Source of the DNA: Alphaproteobacteria bacterium
Lineage (GTDB): Bacteria; Pseudomonadota; Alphaproteobacteria; Micropepsales; Micropepsaceae
Length of the DNA: 64,000 nt
Direction: 5' to 3'
Assembly (NCBI GenBank): GCA_025350465.1
Contig: JANXXU010000013.1
Coordinates: forward strand, 44,182 to 108,181
Position numbers and translations under genes: made by a program. Under the pieces are notes generated by a model, which ran no database searches, had not been told where the DNA came from, and saw nothing but the letters and a program-made list of their open reading frames with translations. Positions 50,272 to 59,747 of this stretch are shown in pieces; within the stretch, counting starts at the first letter, position 1; every line of letters starts with the position of its first letter.

Positions 50272-50429
50272 GCGACACACCCCCTCCGTCGCGTCGCCTG
50301 CGGCTCGCGACACCTCCCCCGTTAAGAACAGGGGAGGAAAGAAGAAAGCGCGCCGGTGCTTTCCTCCCCTGCTTGCGGGGGAGGTGGCCGAGCGTAGCGA
50401 GGTCGGAGGGTGGAAGTGGATGCGCAGAC
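50272..50429. repeat. Intergenic palindromic repeat between the HD gene and carB
   Basis: Two palindromic arms: CACCTCCCCCGTTAAGAACAGGGGAGG (about 50311-50337) and TTTCCTCCCCTGCTTGCGGGGGAGGTGG (about 50360-50387), with CCGAGCGTAGCGAGGTCGGAGGG between it and the gene end. The same GGGGGAGGTG core and TCGGAGGG signature recur at 52945-53084, so this is a dispersed repeat family. The carB SD lies in the left end. Confidence 0.75.
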
Positions 50430-51089
50430 TCACACATCCGTCGCCTCCAATTCCTTGAGCTCGCGCTTGATGTTGGCGCGGGCTTGGGCGGCGTAGGCGC
50501 CTTCGAAGACACCGGTGCGGAAGATGCGCGGTGCCAGGACGATGCGTTCGAGGAAGGCCATGCGTCCGGCTTTCCATTCGTCGTCGCTCAGATGGGCGTA
50601 TTCTTCGCGGACGCCCTCGACGTATTGGCGGTACGCGGCTTCGGGCGCGCCGAGGATCGCGAAATCGGCGTCGAGGAAGACGTCGTCGTCGTAGTCGCCG
50701 CCCGTCGCGCCCAAATGATTCTTCGTCGCCAATATCAATTTTGCGACGCGGTCGATCAAAAGCGTGTGGGCGCCCAAGGCGCGCAATTCGTTCGTCGCCC
50801 GTTCGGCGCTTTTTTCTTCGTTGTCTTTGGCTTTCGGATCGTAGACGCAATCGTGATACCAGGCCGCGAGAGCGAGGCGCGATGGGTCACCGATCTCGTC
50901 GGCATAAAGCTCCAGGCAATCGAAGAGCGCGACCAAATGGCTGAGCGTGTGATAGTGGCGCTGCGGTTCGGCATAGGACGCGCAAAGCCGATCGAACGCC
51001 TTGCCCGCCGCGCCGGCGTCGAAGGTGCCGAGCGCATTCATGTGGGTGCGCCATAGGCCCCTCAGCTTGGTCATCCGCTCCGTGCTCAT
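50430..51089 (-). CDS. HD-superfamily-like hydrolase of unknown substrate
   Basis: 219 residues from [20 protein letters not shown], overlapping the carA stop by 4 bp (ATGA). The region [20 protein letters not shown] (YHTLSH) and the next HDCVYDP give the HD-type metal motifs of COG4339-like proteins (His ... His-Asp ... Asp). Family members are often annotated as predicted metal-dependent HD phosphohydrolases. It is inserted between carA and carB in the same orientation; the link to carbamoyl phosphate synthesis is unknown. Confidence 0.85.
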   Translation of the reverse strand: MSTERMTKLRGLWRTHMNALGTFDAGAAGKAFDRLCASYAEPQRHYHTLSHLVALFDCLELYADEIGDPSRLALAAWYHDCVYDPKAKDNEEKSAERATNELRALGAHTLLIDRVAKLILATKNHLGATGGDYDDDVFLDADFAILGAPEAAYRQYVEGVREEYAHLSDDEWKAGRMAFLERIVLAPRIFRTGVFEGAYAAQARANIKRELKELEATDV

Positions 51090-52270
51090 TGTTTGGCCTC
51101 CATCGCATGCACGAAGCGGGTGAAGAGATAATGGCTGTCGTGGGGCCCGGGCGAGGCTTCGGGGTGATATTGCACCGAGAACACCGGGCGGCCCTCGAGG
51201 GCGAGGCCGCAATTGGTTTTGTCGAAGAGCGAGATGTGGGTTTCCTTGAGCCCGCGCGGCAGCGTCGCGCTGTCGACGGTGAAGCCGTGGTTCATCGAGA
51301 CGATCTCGACCTTGCCGGTCGCAAGATCTTTCACCGGATGGTTTGCGCCGTGATGGCCTTGATGCATTTTCTTGGTCTTGGCGCCGAGGGCGAGCGCCAT
51401 CATTTGATGGCCGAGGCAGATGCCGAAGACGGGTTTTCCTGAATCAATGAGCTTGCGGATCACCGGCACGGCGTAGGCGCCGGTCGCGGCCGGATCGCCG
51501 GGGCCGTTGGAGAGCACGACGCCGTCGGGCGCGTGGCGCATGATCGCATCGTAGCTCGTGTCGGCAGGAACGACCGTTACTTTCGCACCGATCGTCGCGA
51601 GGCCGCGCAGGATGTTGCGCTTCACGCCGTAGTCGATGACGACGACGTTGAAGCGCGTCTTGCCGGGCTTGGCGTAGCCCTTGTCCCACTGCCACTCGGT
51701 CTCGTCGAGCGACCAAGCCTGGCGCGCGGTGACTTCCTTGGCGAGGTCCATGCCTTCGAGGCCTGGCCAGGATGCCGCTTCGCGCTTGAGCGCCGGCAAA
51801 TCGAAATTGCCGTTGGGCGCGTGCGCGATGACGCCGCTCGGCATGCCTTTGTCGCGGATGGCGCGCGTCAGGCGGCGGGTGTCGATGCCGGCGAGCGCCA
51901 CGATGTTGTGGCGCTTCAGCCAAAGATCGAGATGCTGGGTGTTGCGATAGTTCGAGGGCGCCGTGATTTCCGCCTTGACGATCAGACCGCGCGCGGCGGG
52001 CGTTGCCGTCTCGATATCTTCGTTATTCGTCCCCACATTGCCGATATGGGGAAACGTGAAGCAAATGATCTGCGCGGCATAAGAGGGATCGGAGAGGATC
52101 TCCTGATAGCCGGTCATCGCGGTGTTGAAGCAGACTTCGCCGACCGCTTTGCCCGTCGCGCCGAAGCCCACGCCTTGGAAAACCGTGCCGTCGGCCAGCA
52201 CCAGCGTGCCCGAGATTCTTCTTCGCGCGGGGCCGTGGCCCGTGTCGCGGGGGCTTGTGGTCTCTGACAT
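51086..52270 (-). CDS. carA: Carbamoyl-phosphate synthase small subunit
   Basis: 394 residues from MSETTSPRDTGHGPARRRISGTLVLADGTVFQGVGFGATGKAVGEVCFNTAMTGYQEILSD. The N-terminal CPSase small domain is followed by a class I glutamine amidotransferase: Cys in KPVFGICLGHQMMALALG, then NHGFTVD and VQYHPEASPGPHDSHYLF (His, Glu). Hydrolyses glutamine and channels ammonia to CarB. First gene of carA-HD-carB. The longer ORF-track start adds 25 Arg-rich residues. Confidence 0.97.
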   Translation of the reverse strand: MSETTSPRDTGHGPARRRISGTLVLADGTVFQGVGFGATGKAVGEVCFNTAMTGYQEILSDPSYAAQIICFTFPHIGNVGTNNEDIETATPAARGLIVKAEITAPSNYRNTQHLDLWLKRHNIVALAGIDTRRLTRAIRDKGMPSGVIAHAPNGNFDLPALKREAASWPGLEGMDLAKEVTARQAWSLDETEWQWDKGYAKPGKTRFNVVVIDYGVKRNILRGLATIGAKVTVVPADTSYDAIMRHAPDGVVLSNGPGDPAATGAYAVPVIRKLIDSGKPVFGICLGHQMMALALGAKTKKMHQGHHGANHPVKDLATGKVEIVSMNHGFTVDSATLPRGLKETHISLFDKTNCGLALEGRPVFSVQYHPEASPGPHDSHYLFTRFVHAMEAKQ

Positions 52271-52467
52271 TTTCGATAACTCGCGCGCGTCCCGCAGAGT
52301 GATTCGGCGCCGGCTGCGGGATCGCGGGACCATATGGGAGGCCAAGCGCGTGCGTCAAGAAAGACGAAAAAGCCTTTCCACAAGCGCAGTTGCGCGAGGT
52401 GGCGCAATCGCCTGTGACCCACAGGTCGTTGCGGCTATGGTGCCGCCCTCAGTTCCAAGGAAACCAT

Positions 52468-52920
52468 ATGCGTGACAAGTTCAACGAGGCGCTGAAGACG
52501 GCCATGAAGGCCGGCGACAAGCGCCAGGTCTCGACGCTGCGTCTCATTCTATCGGCGCTGAAGGACCGCGACATCGAAGCGCGGGGCCTGGGGAAAGAGC
52601 CCACCAGCGCCGACGAGATCCTGCAGCTGCTGCAGAAGATGATCAAACAGCGCAACGACTCGATCGAAGCGTTCGACAAAGCGGGTCGCGTCGAACTCGC
52701 AAACCAGGAGCGCGAGGAGAAGGCGATCATCGAAGCCTATCTGCCGCAGCAGATGAACGCGGACGATGTGCGCGCGGCCGCGAAGGCCGCTGTCGCTGCC
52801 GTCAGTGCGGCGTCGGTCAAGGACATGGGCAAGGTGATGACCGAACTCAAAACGAAATACGCCGGCCGTATGGATTTCGCGAAGGCGAACGCCGTGGTGA
52901 AGGAGTTGCTGACTCAGTGA
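52468..52920 (+). CDS. GatB/YqeY domain-containing protein
   Basis: 150 residues from MRDKFNEALKTAMKAGDKRQVSTLRLILSALKDRDIE; an SD-like CCAAGGAAACC precedes it. The YqeY/Asn-tRNA amidotransferase-like domain pattern includes KQRNDSIEAFDKAGRVELANQEREEKAIIEAYLPQQMNADDV and MGKVMTELKTKYAGRMDFAKANAVVKELL. YqeY proteins share a C-terminal domain with GatB but are stand-alone and of unclear role. Divergent from carA; upstream of dnaG, a common alphaproteobacterial order. Confidence 0.93.
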   Translation: MRDKFNEALKTAMKAGDKRQVSTLRLILSALKDRDIEARGLGKEPTSADEILQLLQKMIKQRNDSIEAFDKAGRVELANQEREEKAIIEAYLPQQMNADDVRAAAKAAVAAVSAASVKDMGKVMTELKTKYAGRMDFAKANAVVKELLTQ

Positions 52921-52944
52921 ACGGCGGTCGCGTCACTCTGCCTC

Positions 52945-53084
52945 TTCTTTCCTCACCCGCAATAGCGGGGGAGGTGTCGCGAGCCGAAGGCGATGCGACG
53001 GAGGGGGGAAGTGGTGCGCGTTACCTCCCCCCTCCGACGTCGCTTCGCTCCGCCACCTCCCCCGCAATAGCGGGGGAGGAAAGA
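52945..53084. repeat. Pair of inverted palindromic repeat units before dnaG
   Basis: Two GC-rich units facing opposite directions: TTTCCTCACCCGCAATAGCGGGGGAGGTG...GACGGAGGGGGGAAG and its mirror TTACCTCCCCCCTCCGACG...CACCTCCCCCGCAATAGCGGGGGAGGAAAG. Same family as 50272-50429. The right-hand arm supplies the SD (GGGGGAGGAAAG) of dnaG. Confidence 0.85.
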
Positions 53085-53086
53085 TA

Positions 53087-55012
53087 ATGCGCTTTAGCCC
53101 GCGATTTTTGGATGAGTTGCGCGATCGGGTGCGTGTCACCGAGGTCGTCGGCCGCAAGGTCCGGCTGATCCGGCGCGGGCACAATCACGTCGGCTTGTGT
53201 CCGTTCCACAACGAGAAGACGCCGTCGTTCTCGATCAACGAGCAGAAGGGATTTTATCACTGCTTCGGCTGCGGCGCGCATGGCGACATCATCACCTTCG
53301 TGATGGAGACGGAGGGGCTCACGTTCCCCGAAACCGTTGAGCAGCTCGCGAACCAAGCGGGCATGCCATTACCGGCACGCGACGCGCACGAAGAGGAGCG
53401 CGAGAAAACGCGGCGTTCGCTCTACGACGTGATGGAGCTTGCGGCCGTCTTCTTCGAGAGCGAACTGCAAGGCGCGCGCGGAAAGAAGGCGCTGGCTTAT
53501 CTTGAAGGCCGCGCGCTCACCGGCTCAGGCGTTGCGCCGTTCCGCTTGGGCTTTGCGCCGGAGTCGCGCAGCGCGCTGAAGGAGCATCTGACCGGCAAAG
53601 GCGTTTCGCTCGACGAAATGATCGAGGCGGGTTTGCTGATCGCGCCGGACGACGGCAGCCCGCCTTACGACCGCTTTCGCGGCCGGGTGATTTTTCCGAT
53701 CGCCGACGGGCGCGGGCGGATCATCGCGCTCGGCGGACGCACGCTCGATCCCGAGGGCACGCCCAAATATCTGAACTCGCCCGAGACGCCGCTCTTCAGG
53801 AAGAGCGCGGTGCTGTTCAATCTGGGCCAAGCGCGCAAGGCCGTGGGGCAAGGCGCTCTGCTTGTCGCCGTCGAAGGCTATGTCGACGTGATCGCGATGG
53901 TCGCGGCCGGGTTCGGCGGTGCGGTCGCGCCGCTCGGCACCGCGCTGACGGAAGAGCATCTCGGCATGATGTGGCGCATGGCGCCCGAGCCGATCCTCTG
54001 TTTCGACGGCGATGCCGCCGGGCAGAAGGCGGCGTTTCGCTCGCTCGATCTGGCGTTGCCGCTGCTCGAGCCCGGGCAGTCGTTGCGTTTCGCCGTGCTG
54101 CCGGAAGGCGAAGATCCCGACGATCTGATCCGTGCGAAGGGCGCCGGCGCAATGCAATCCGTGCTCGCCGAGGCGCAACCTTTGTCCGACGTCTTGTGGC
54201 GGCGCGAGAGCGAGGGCCACGATCTCACGACGCCGGAGCGGCGCGCCGGCTTCGAAGGCCGGATCATGGGTTTTGCAAACCAGATCGCCGATCCGAAGGT
54301 CCGCGAGCATTATCGCCGGCTCTATCAGGAGCGCATTCGCGAGCTCTTCGGCGGCGCGCCGGCGGCCAAATCGGGGGGGCTGCGCGAGTGGCGGCCGCCG
54401 ATGCCGCGGCGCAAATGGGGCGAGGCGCCGAACCCGGCGCGCGATCATCGCGAGAGCCGGGCCTTCAGCGGCCAGGCGTCGGACGCCCTAAAGCGGTCGC
54501 TGGCGGCGCGCGCCTCAAGCCACGCCGTGATTTCCTCGGTCCGGCTCTTGGAGGCATTGCTCCTCGCGGTGCTCAACCACCCCTTCCTTTTGGAGGCAGA
54601 AGTCGAGACCTTGTCGGCGTTGGCGATCGAGGACGCTCAACTTGACAAGCTTCGGAGCGAACTTCTACATGCGGCCTCTTCGGGCCAAACCCTTGACAGT
54701 CAAGGCATACGAGACCACCTCACCGACCGGGGAATGGGGGCCGTTTACCAAGTCATGGAGCAAAGGCCGTTGCTCAGAGGCATGCCGTTTACGCAGGCCG
54801 GATCGGCCATGGCGACCGTGCGCGAGGGCTGGGCCCACGCCATCCGCCGCTACCGCAAGCTGACGGACCTCGAAGATGAGCGGATTTCGGCGGCTGCGGC
54901 CATGAAATCGGACGACACCGAGGAAAGCCGCCTGCGCCTGGACGAAGTCGACAAAGCGCAGAAGTCGCCGGAAGGATCGGAAGCAGGCCCCCCTGATTCA
55001 TCTGCCATATAG
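53087..55012 (+). CDS. dnaG: DNA primase
   Basis: 641 residues. Zinc-binding domain with ligands C38, H41, C59 and C62 (CPFHNEKTPSF, CFGCGAHGD), catalytic TOPRIM domain with VAVEGYVDVIAMVAAGFGGAVAPLGTALT and LCFDGDAAGQKAAFRSLDLALPLL, then a helicase-binding C-terminal domain. Makes RNA primers for replication. The RBS GGGGGAGGAAAG lies within the repeat just upstream. Followed by rpoD after 12 bp, the macromolecular synthesis operon order. Confidence 0.97.
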   Translation: MRFSPRFLDELRDRVRVTEVVGRKVRLIRRGHNHVGLCPFHNEKTPSFSINEQKGFYHCFGCGAHGDIITFVMETEGLTFPETVEQLANQAGMPLPARDAHEEEREKTRRSLYDVMELAAVFFESELQGARGKKALAYLEGRALTGSGVAPFRLGFAPESRSALKEHLTGKGVSLDEMIEAGLLIAPDDGSPPYDRFRGRVIFPIADGRGRIIALGGRTLDPEGTPKYLNSPETPLFRKSAVLFNLGQARKAVGQGALLVAVEGYVDVIAMVAAGFGGAVAPLGTALTEEHLGMMWRMAPEPILCFDGDAAGQKAAFRSLDLALPLLEPGQSLRFAVLPEGEDPDDLIRAKGAGAMQSVLAEAQPLSDVLWRRESEGHDLTTPERRAGFEGRIMGFANQIADPKVREHYRRLYQERIRELFGGAPAAKSGGLREWRPPMPRRKWGEAPNPARDHRESRAFSGQASDALKRSLAARASSHAVISSVRLLEALLLAVLNHPFLLEAEVETLSALAIEDAQLDKLRSELLHAASSGQTLDSQGIRDHLTDRGMGAVYQVMEQRPLLRGMPFTQAGSAMATVREGWAHAIRRYRKLTDLEDERISAAAAMKSDDTEESRLRLDEVDKAQKSPEGSEAGPPDSSAI

Positions 55013-55024
55013 TAGGGGGATCTT

Positions 55025-57634
55025 GTGAGCCGAAAACTCCCGTGGCCGTTTTCTCTTTTTATCGCTGACGAAGCTGACGTGACAAAGAAACAGACCGAAG
55101 ACCGCAAAGCCGCCGCGAAATCCGTGCCGGCCGCAAAAAAGACAGTGGAAAAGACGGGCACCAAGCCTGCAGGGGGGAAACCGACGGTTAAGGCCGACGC
55201 GAAAGCGCCGCCGCCAAAGCCGAACGGCAAGACTGCGGCAAAAGCGCCGCCGCCAAAGCCCGGGGCTAGCAAGCCGTCCGCTGCGCCAGCTTCCGCCAAG
55301 AGCGCATTACTGACCAAGTCCGCCGCGCCTCAAAAGCCTTCAGCCCCAGTAAAACCAGTTTCCCCCGGAGCGGCAAAGTTCATGACGAAGATTCCAGGCG
55401 CCGCTCAGAAATTGCTCGCCGGACAGCGCCCGTTGGCGCAGAGCGGCAAGCAAGCGGCGGCCAAGACGCAAAAGCCCGGCGAGGCCGAACCGCAGGGTGA
55501 AGATCGCCACGATTCCCCGCTGCTCGATCTGACCGACGCCGCCGTCAAGAAGATGATCGCGCGGGCCAAGACGCGCGGCTACGTCACCTATGACGAGCTG
55601 AACAAGGTGCTGCCGTCCGAGCAGGTGTCGTCCGAGCAGATCGAAGACACGATGTCGCTCCTCAGCGACATGGGCATCAACGTCGTCGAGACGGAAGAGA
55701 AAGAAGAAGAGTCCGAAGGCGGCACCGACGTCGCCCTGCAGAAAGAAGAAACGACCGCCGTCACCAAGGTCGAGACCGAGGTGGTCGAGCGCACGGACGA
55801 TCCGGTGCGCATGTACTTACGCGAGATGGGCTCGGTCGAGCTGCTCTCGCGCGAAGGCGAAATCGCCATCGCCAAGCGCATCGAGGCGGGGCGCGAATTG
55901 ATGATCGGCGCGCTCTGCGAAAGCCCGCTGACATTCGAAGCGATCATGGTGTGGCGCGACGAATTGAACGAAGGCAAGATTTTGCTGCGCGACATCATCG
56001 ACCTCGACGCGACCTATGGCGGTGGACCGGAAGGCAAATTGCTGGCGCAGCAACAGGCATTGCTGCAGCAGCAGATCGCCGACGGCTTGGTGCAGCCGTC
56101 GCCCGAACTCGCCAGCATTATGCAACAGCGGCCGATGCAGCCGACGCAACAGCGCTCGCCGTTCGGCCAGCCGATGCGCCCGGGCATGCCGATCGGCGGC
56201 CAACCGCCGCGTCCCGGAATGCCGGGTGCGCCCAAGCCGTTCCTGCGCGCGGTGCCGTACGCGGCGCCGAGGCCGGCGGTGAAGACTGCCGAGGACGGCG
56301 ACGTCACGGCCGTCGAAGGCGGCACACCCGAACCGCAGGAAGACACCGGCGAGGACGATGAGGGCAATCTCTCGCTCGCCGCGATGGAAGCGACGCTGAA
56401 GCCCAAGATCCTCGAGACGTTCGAAGAGATCGCCTCGCGCTACAAGAAGCTCGGCAAGCTCCAGGACGCCGAGATCGAAGCGCATATCTCGTCGGAAGAG
56501 TTGTCGACGAGCCAGGACCGGCGCTACAAGAAACTGAAGAACGAGACGATCGAGCTGGTGAAGAGCTTGCGGTTGAACAACAACCGCATCGAAGCGCTGG
56601 TCGACCACAAATACGGCCTCAACAAGCGTTTGATCGGGCTCGAGTCGCGTTTGCTGCGTCTGGCCGAAAGCCACGGCGTGCCGCGCGAGGAATTCCTGAA
56701 GGAGCACGAGGGCGAAGAGCTCGACCCCAACTGGGCGCGCCGCGTCGGCCGCTTGACGCGCCGCGGCTGGAAGGACTTCGCCCACGAGGAGCGCGACAAG
56801 ATCCGCGATCTGCGCGGCGAAATCCAAGTCTTGGCGCAGGAGACGCGCCAGCCGATCTCCGAGTTCAAGCGCATCGTGCGCACGGTGCAAAAGGGCGAGC
56901 GCGAAGCCCGCCAGGCGAAGAAGGAAATGGTCGAGGCCAATTTGCGCCTCGTGATTTCGATCGCCAAGAAATACACCAACCGCGGCTTGCAGTTCCTCGA
57001 CCTCATCCAGGAAGGCAATATCGGCTTGATGAAGGCGGTCGATAAGTTCGAATACCGCCGCGGCTATAAATTCTCGACCTATGCGACGTGGTGGATCCGG
57101 CAGGCGATCACGCGCTCGATCGCCGACCAGGCGCGCACCATCCGCATCCCGGTCCATATGATCGAGACGATCAACAAGCTGGTGCGCACCTCGCGCCAGA
57201 TGCTGCACGAAATCGGCCGCGAGCCGACGCCGGAAGAACTTGCAGAGAAATTGGCGATGCCGCTGGAGAAGGTGCGCAAGGTTCTGAAGATCGCCAAGGA
57301 GCCGATCAGCCTCGAGACGCCGATCGGCGACGAGGAAGATTCCCATCTAGGCGATTTCATCCCCGACACCAACGCTATCCTGCCGATCGACGCCGCCATC
57401 CAATCGAATCTGCGCGAGACGACGACGCGGGTTCTGGCCTCGCTGACGCCGCGCGAGGAGCGCGTCTTGCGCATGCGCTTCGGCATCGGCATGAATACCG
57501 ACCACACGCTCGAAGAAGTGGGCCAGCAGTTCTCGGTCACCCGCGAACGCATCCGCCAGATCGAAGCGAAGGCGCTCAGGAAGCTGAAACACCCGAGTAG
57601 GTCGCGGAAGCTGCGGAGTTTCTTGGATAATTAG
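55025..57634 (+). CDS. rpoD: RNA polymerase primary sigma factor (sigma-70)
   Basis: 869 residues from GTG at 55025 (SD TAGGGGG); GTG at 55079 is an alternative. Region 1.1 (about 160-215: [29 protein letters not shown]), 1.2 ([30 protein letters not shown]), a non-conserved region with a Pro/Met/Gln-rich insert, then 2.1-2.4 ([68 protein letters not shown]), 3 and 4.2 ([32 protein letters not shown]). The first 155 residues are Lys/Ala/Pro-rich low-complexity, unusual for RpoD. Sole housekeeping sigma factor here. Confidence 0.97.
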   Translation: MSRKLPWPFSLFIADEADVTKKQTEDRKAAAKSVPAAKKTVEKTGTKPAGGKPTVKADAKAPPPKPNGKTAAKAPPPKPGASKPSAAPASAKSALLTKSAAPQKPSAPVKPVSPGAAKFMTKIPGAAQKLLAGQRPLAQSGKQAAAKTQKPGEAEPQGEDRHDSPLLDLTDAAVKKMIARAKTRGYVTYDELNKVLPSEQVSSEQIEDTMSLLSDMGINVVETEEKEEESEGGTDVALQKEETTAVTKVETEVVERTDDPVRMYLREMGSVELLSREGEIAIAKRIEAGRELMIGALCESPLTFEAIMVWRDELNEGKILLRDIIDLDATYGGGPEGKLLAQQQALLQQQIADGLVQPSPELASIMQQRPMQPTQQRSPFGQPMRPGMPIGGQPPRPGMPGAPKPFLRAVPYAAPRPAVKTAEDGDVTAVEGGTPEPQEDTGEDDEGNLSLAAMEATLKPKILETFEEIASRYKKLGKLQDAEIEAHISSEELSTSQDRRYKKLKNETIELVKSLRLNNNRIEALVDHKYGLNKRLIGLESRLLRLAESHGVPREEFLKEHEGEELDPNWARRVGRLTRRGWKDFAHEERDKIRDLRGEIQVLAQETRQPISEFKRIVRTVQKGEREARQAKKEMVEANLRLVISIAKKYTNRGLQFLDLIQEGNIGLMKAVDKFEYRRGYKFSTYATWWIRQAITRSIADQARTIRIPVHMIETINKLVRTSRQMLHEIGREPTPEELAEKLAMPLEKVRKVLKIAKEPISLETPIGDEEDSHLGDFIPDTNAILPIDAAIQSNLRETTTRVLASLTPREERVLRMRFGIGMNTDHTLEEVGQQFSVTRERIRQIEAKALRKLKHPSRSRKLRSFLDN

Positions 57635-57678
57635 GTTCGAGAGCGTCCTTGCGGCACTCCCGCGATGATTTTTCGCCG

Positions 57679-58428
57679 CTACCGCTTCCGATAGAAGAGC
57701 CGAGGATCGAGGGACGACGGGCTAACCTTCGCCGCAAGATCACCTTTCTTCGCCGTATCCGCGATCTTCGCCGCGAAGCCGTCGCTCGCATAGGGGCTGA
57801 CGATGACTTCGTCGATAAACGTGGCGAGATCGAGCGGGACGTCGAGGCCGGCTTCCGGGATTTCGTAGCCGATCGCTGCGTTTACAAGTATTCGTACCTC
57901 GCGCTCGTGCTCAAAGCCGTGATTTTTGATCATGAACGGACGAAAGGTATTGGGCAGCGGTCCGTCCACCACCAGGCCGTCCTTGGAATGATCGAGGTAC
58001 GTCACCTTGCCTACGCCGCACAGCCCGATTGCGCCGCTCGACTTCGCCTCATCTTCCATTTTCACGACGAGCTCTTCGAGCTTGGCGAACGTCGACACGA
58101 TAGCGATGCTGTCGCCCTTGGCATAAAGGTCCCACATCGCGACTGACTCGTACTCCGCACCCACCCAGCAGGAAGCGGCCGTCCTTGGACGCTGAAAATC
58201 GGTGTACGCTGCGATGTCAAAGCCGCCCCTCTTCTTCACGTCGTCCCAAAATTCGTAATCCTTTTTGGGCCACGCGCCTTCGAAGTGATCGCCGAAGCGG
58301 TCCACGCGGGTGAAGTGAAGGAGGGCGGTGCCGAAGAGGTGTTCGATCTTCGGCAACGTCAAGTACCGCCATACGCGCGCCTCGGGCGGCAGCTTGTTGG
58401 CAAAAGCGGGGTGAACAGGTGCTGTCAT
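57679..58428 (-). CDS. DUF2971 family protein
   Basis: 249 residues. DUF2971 features: VWRYLTLPKIEHLFGTALLHFTRVDRFGDHFEGAWPKK at the N-terminus, CWVGAEYESVAMWDLYAKGDSIAIVSTFAKLEELV, and EHEREVRILVNAA. Soluble, function unknown; some members are near defence or toxin genes. Divergent from the PD-(D/E)xK-like gene at 58482 (53 bp). Different in gene type from the housekeeping genes before it, and likely accessory. Confidence 0.85.
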   Translation of the reverse strand: MTAPVHPAFANKLPPEARVWRYLTLPKIEHLFGTALLHFTRVDRFGDHFEGAWPKKDYEFWDDVKKRGGFDIAAYTDFQRPRTAASCWVGAEYESVAMWDLYAKGDSIAIVSTFAKLEELVVKMEDEAKSSGAIGLCGVGKVTYLDHSKDGLVVDGPLPNTFRPFMIKNHGFEHEREVRILVNAAIGYEIPEAGLDVPLDLATFIDEVIVSPYASDGFAAKIADTAKKGDLAAKVSPSSLDPRLFYRKR

Positions 58429-58481
58429 AGACGTTATTATATCACGCGACTCTCAGAGCATACCGCATCGATCGGAAACAG

Positions 58482-59513
58482 ATGTCGACGCGAGACGAAG
58501 AAGAGCGGCGCGCGCGCGCATGGCTAGGCGAACGAGGGTACGCTTGCGAGCGGCCGAAGTGGCTGCCCAAGGGTCGCAACCCTGACTATTGGGCGCAAAC
58601 GGAAACCGTCGATCCGCCCGGAATTTGGATTGAGGTCAAGAGCACGGATGAAGACGGCGGAACGTCTGCGCTTGGAAAGCACTATCCGCAGATTAGCGAC
58701 GCGGTCATTCCACCAGGGCTTCACGGGCATGCGCTATTTCACTTGGCGGCGGACACCGCCAAACAATCCATCGCTCGCTTGCTCAAGAGCTTCGCGCTGC
58801 AGGCGCCCCGGTATGTCGGCAAGAAGTGCGTGCTCGCGTTTGTCCAGCAGTCGCGCGACAAGAAGGATTTGCTTCGCGCCGAGGTCACAACCGAGATCCC
58901 GGAGATGCTATGGATCTTCGGCAGCGGCGGCGGCCTGTTTCATCCACCGCTCGGAATGGTCAAGGACAGCTACGCGATAACCTCGGTCTTTGACCGCACA
59001 GCGCTGGTGCGCAGCGAAAGAGCGTTCAACATTTTTGATTGGCTTGGGAAAAATGAGTGCGCGCTGGTCGTTCACCTCGATCCGTGCGACCGGCCACTCG
59101 AACAAATTTCATCCATGTCTGGTGGAACGGTGACGCTGCGCGAAAAGTCTGTCGCGGCGCTTGCCGATGCCAACAATCAGATCAAGACTGCATGCCGGGT
59201 GCGACCTGCGCCAGGTATTGCTTTGTTAGTACCGCGTGATCGGCACGCCAGCTCGTTGATGGTTCAAGCGGCCTGCTATGGGCAACTACAAGTCCCCGTG
59301 ACCGTGGCTGCAGAACACTCAGGCCAATCGGCTCAGATGTTTCATGGCGGAGGCGGAGTATTTGCCGAGGGAAAGAACCGGCATCTGTCTGCAGCGATCT
59401 TGCTTACGATGTCCGGAGACGCAACGTTCTATCCCAACCCATACGCGCATCACAAAATTCTCGACGATGCTCAAGTCTTCGACGGGGCGACGAGGGCGCG
59501 TGTTTCCTTCTGA
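58482..59513 (+). CDS. Putative PD-(D/E)xK nuclease-like protein
   Basis: 343 residues. The N-terminal 60 residues contain a PD-(D/E)xK-type pattern: PD at 34-35 (RNPDYWAQT) and EVK at 51-53 (IWIEVKSTDEDGG), the spacing used by many restriction-like nucleases. The rest (about 75-343) has no domain I recognise; it includes KKCVLAFVQQSRDKKDLLRAE and VTLREKSVAALADANNQIKTACRVRP. Divergent from the DUF2971 gene. Could be a nuclease, a nuclease-related binding protein or unrelated. Confidence 0.6.
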   Translation: MSTRDEEERRARAWLGERGYACERPKWLPKGRNPDYWAQTETVDPPGIWIEVKSTDEDGGTSALGKHYPQISDAVIPPGLHGHALFHLAADTAKQSIARLLKSFALQAPRYVGKKCVLAFVQQSRDKKDLLRAEVTTEIPEMLWIFGSGGGLFHPPLGMVKDSYAITSVFDRTALVRSERAFNIFDWLGKNECALVVHLDPCDRPLEQISSMSGGTVTLREKSVAALADANNQIKTACRVRPAPGIALLVPRDRHASSLMVQAACYGQLQVPVTVAAEHSGQSAQMFHGGGGVFAEGKNRHLSAAILLTMSGDATFYPNPYAHHKILDDAQVFDGATRARVSF

Positions 59514-59542
59514 CAATTGGCGACAACAGCGCATTCGAAAAA

Positions 59543-59710
59543 GGCGACAGGACAGCTATTCCTTCGCCTCATTGACGCTGCCGGGAACGGGTAAACCGTC
59601 CAAAAACGAAGCGCGGCGACAGCATTCATATTTTCTCGCTTTCTGGGAGATACGGCGACAGGATACCAATTCCCTCGGCTCAATCACCCCGAAGGCAATA
59701 GGTAAGCCGT
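59543..59710. repeat. Degenerate GACAG-type repeats upstream of the 301-aa gene
   Basis: Two copies about 57 bp long align by eye: GGCGACAGGACAGCTATTCC... (59543-59600) and GGCGACAGGATACCAATTCCC... (59654-59710), with a shorter GGCGACAGCATTCAT unit at 59615. Another set lies downstream of the gene (60670-60785), so the repeats flank it. They resemble REP-like sequences seen with RAYT genes, but no transposase is visible here. Confidence 0.45.
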
Positions 59711-59747
59711 ATTAGCAATTGAAATAATTCAGCACGGGGTAGACCGG

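Noticed and set aside
55817-57346. 509-aa minus-strand ORF
   Set aside because: Antisense of rpoD.
59344-59715. 123-aa plus-strand ORF
   Set aside because: Mostly overlaps the end of the PD-(D/E)xK-like gene and the repeat region in another frame; no RBS.
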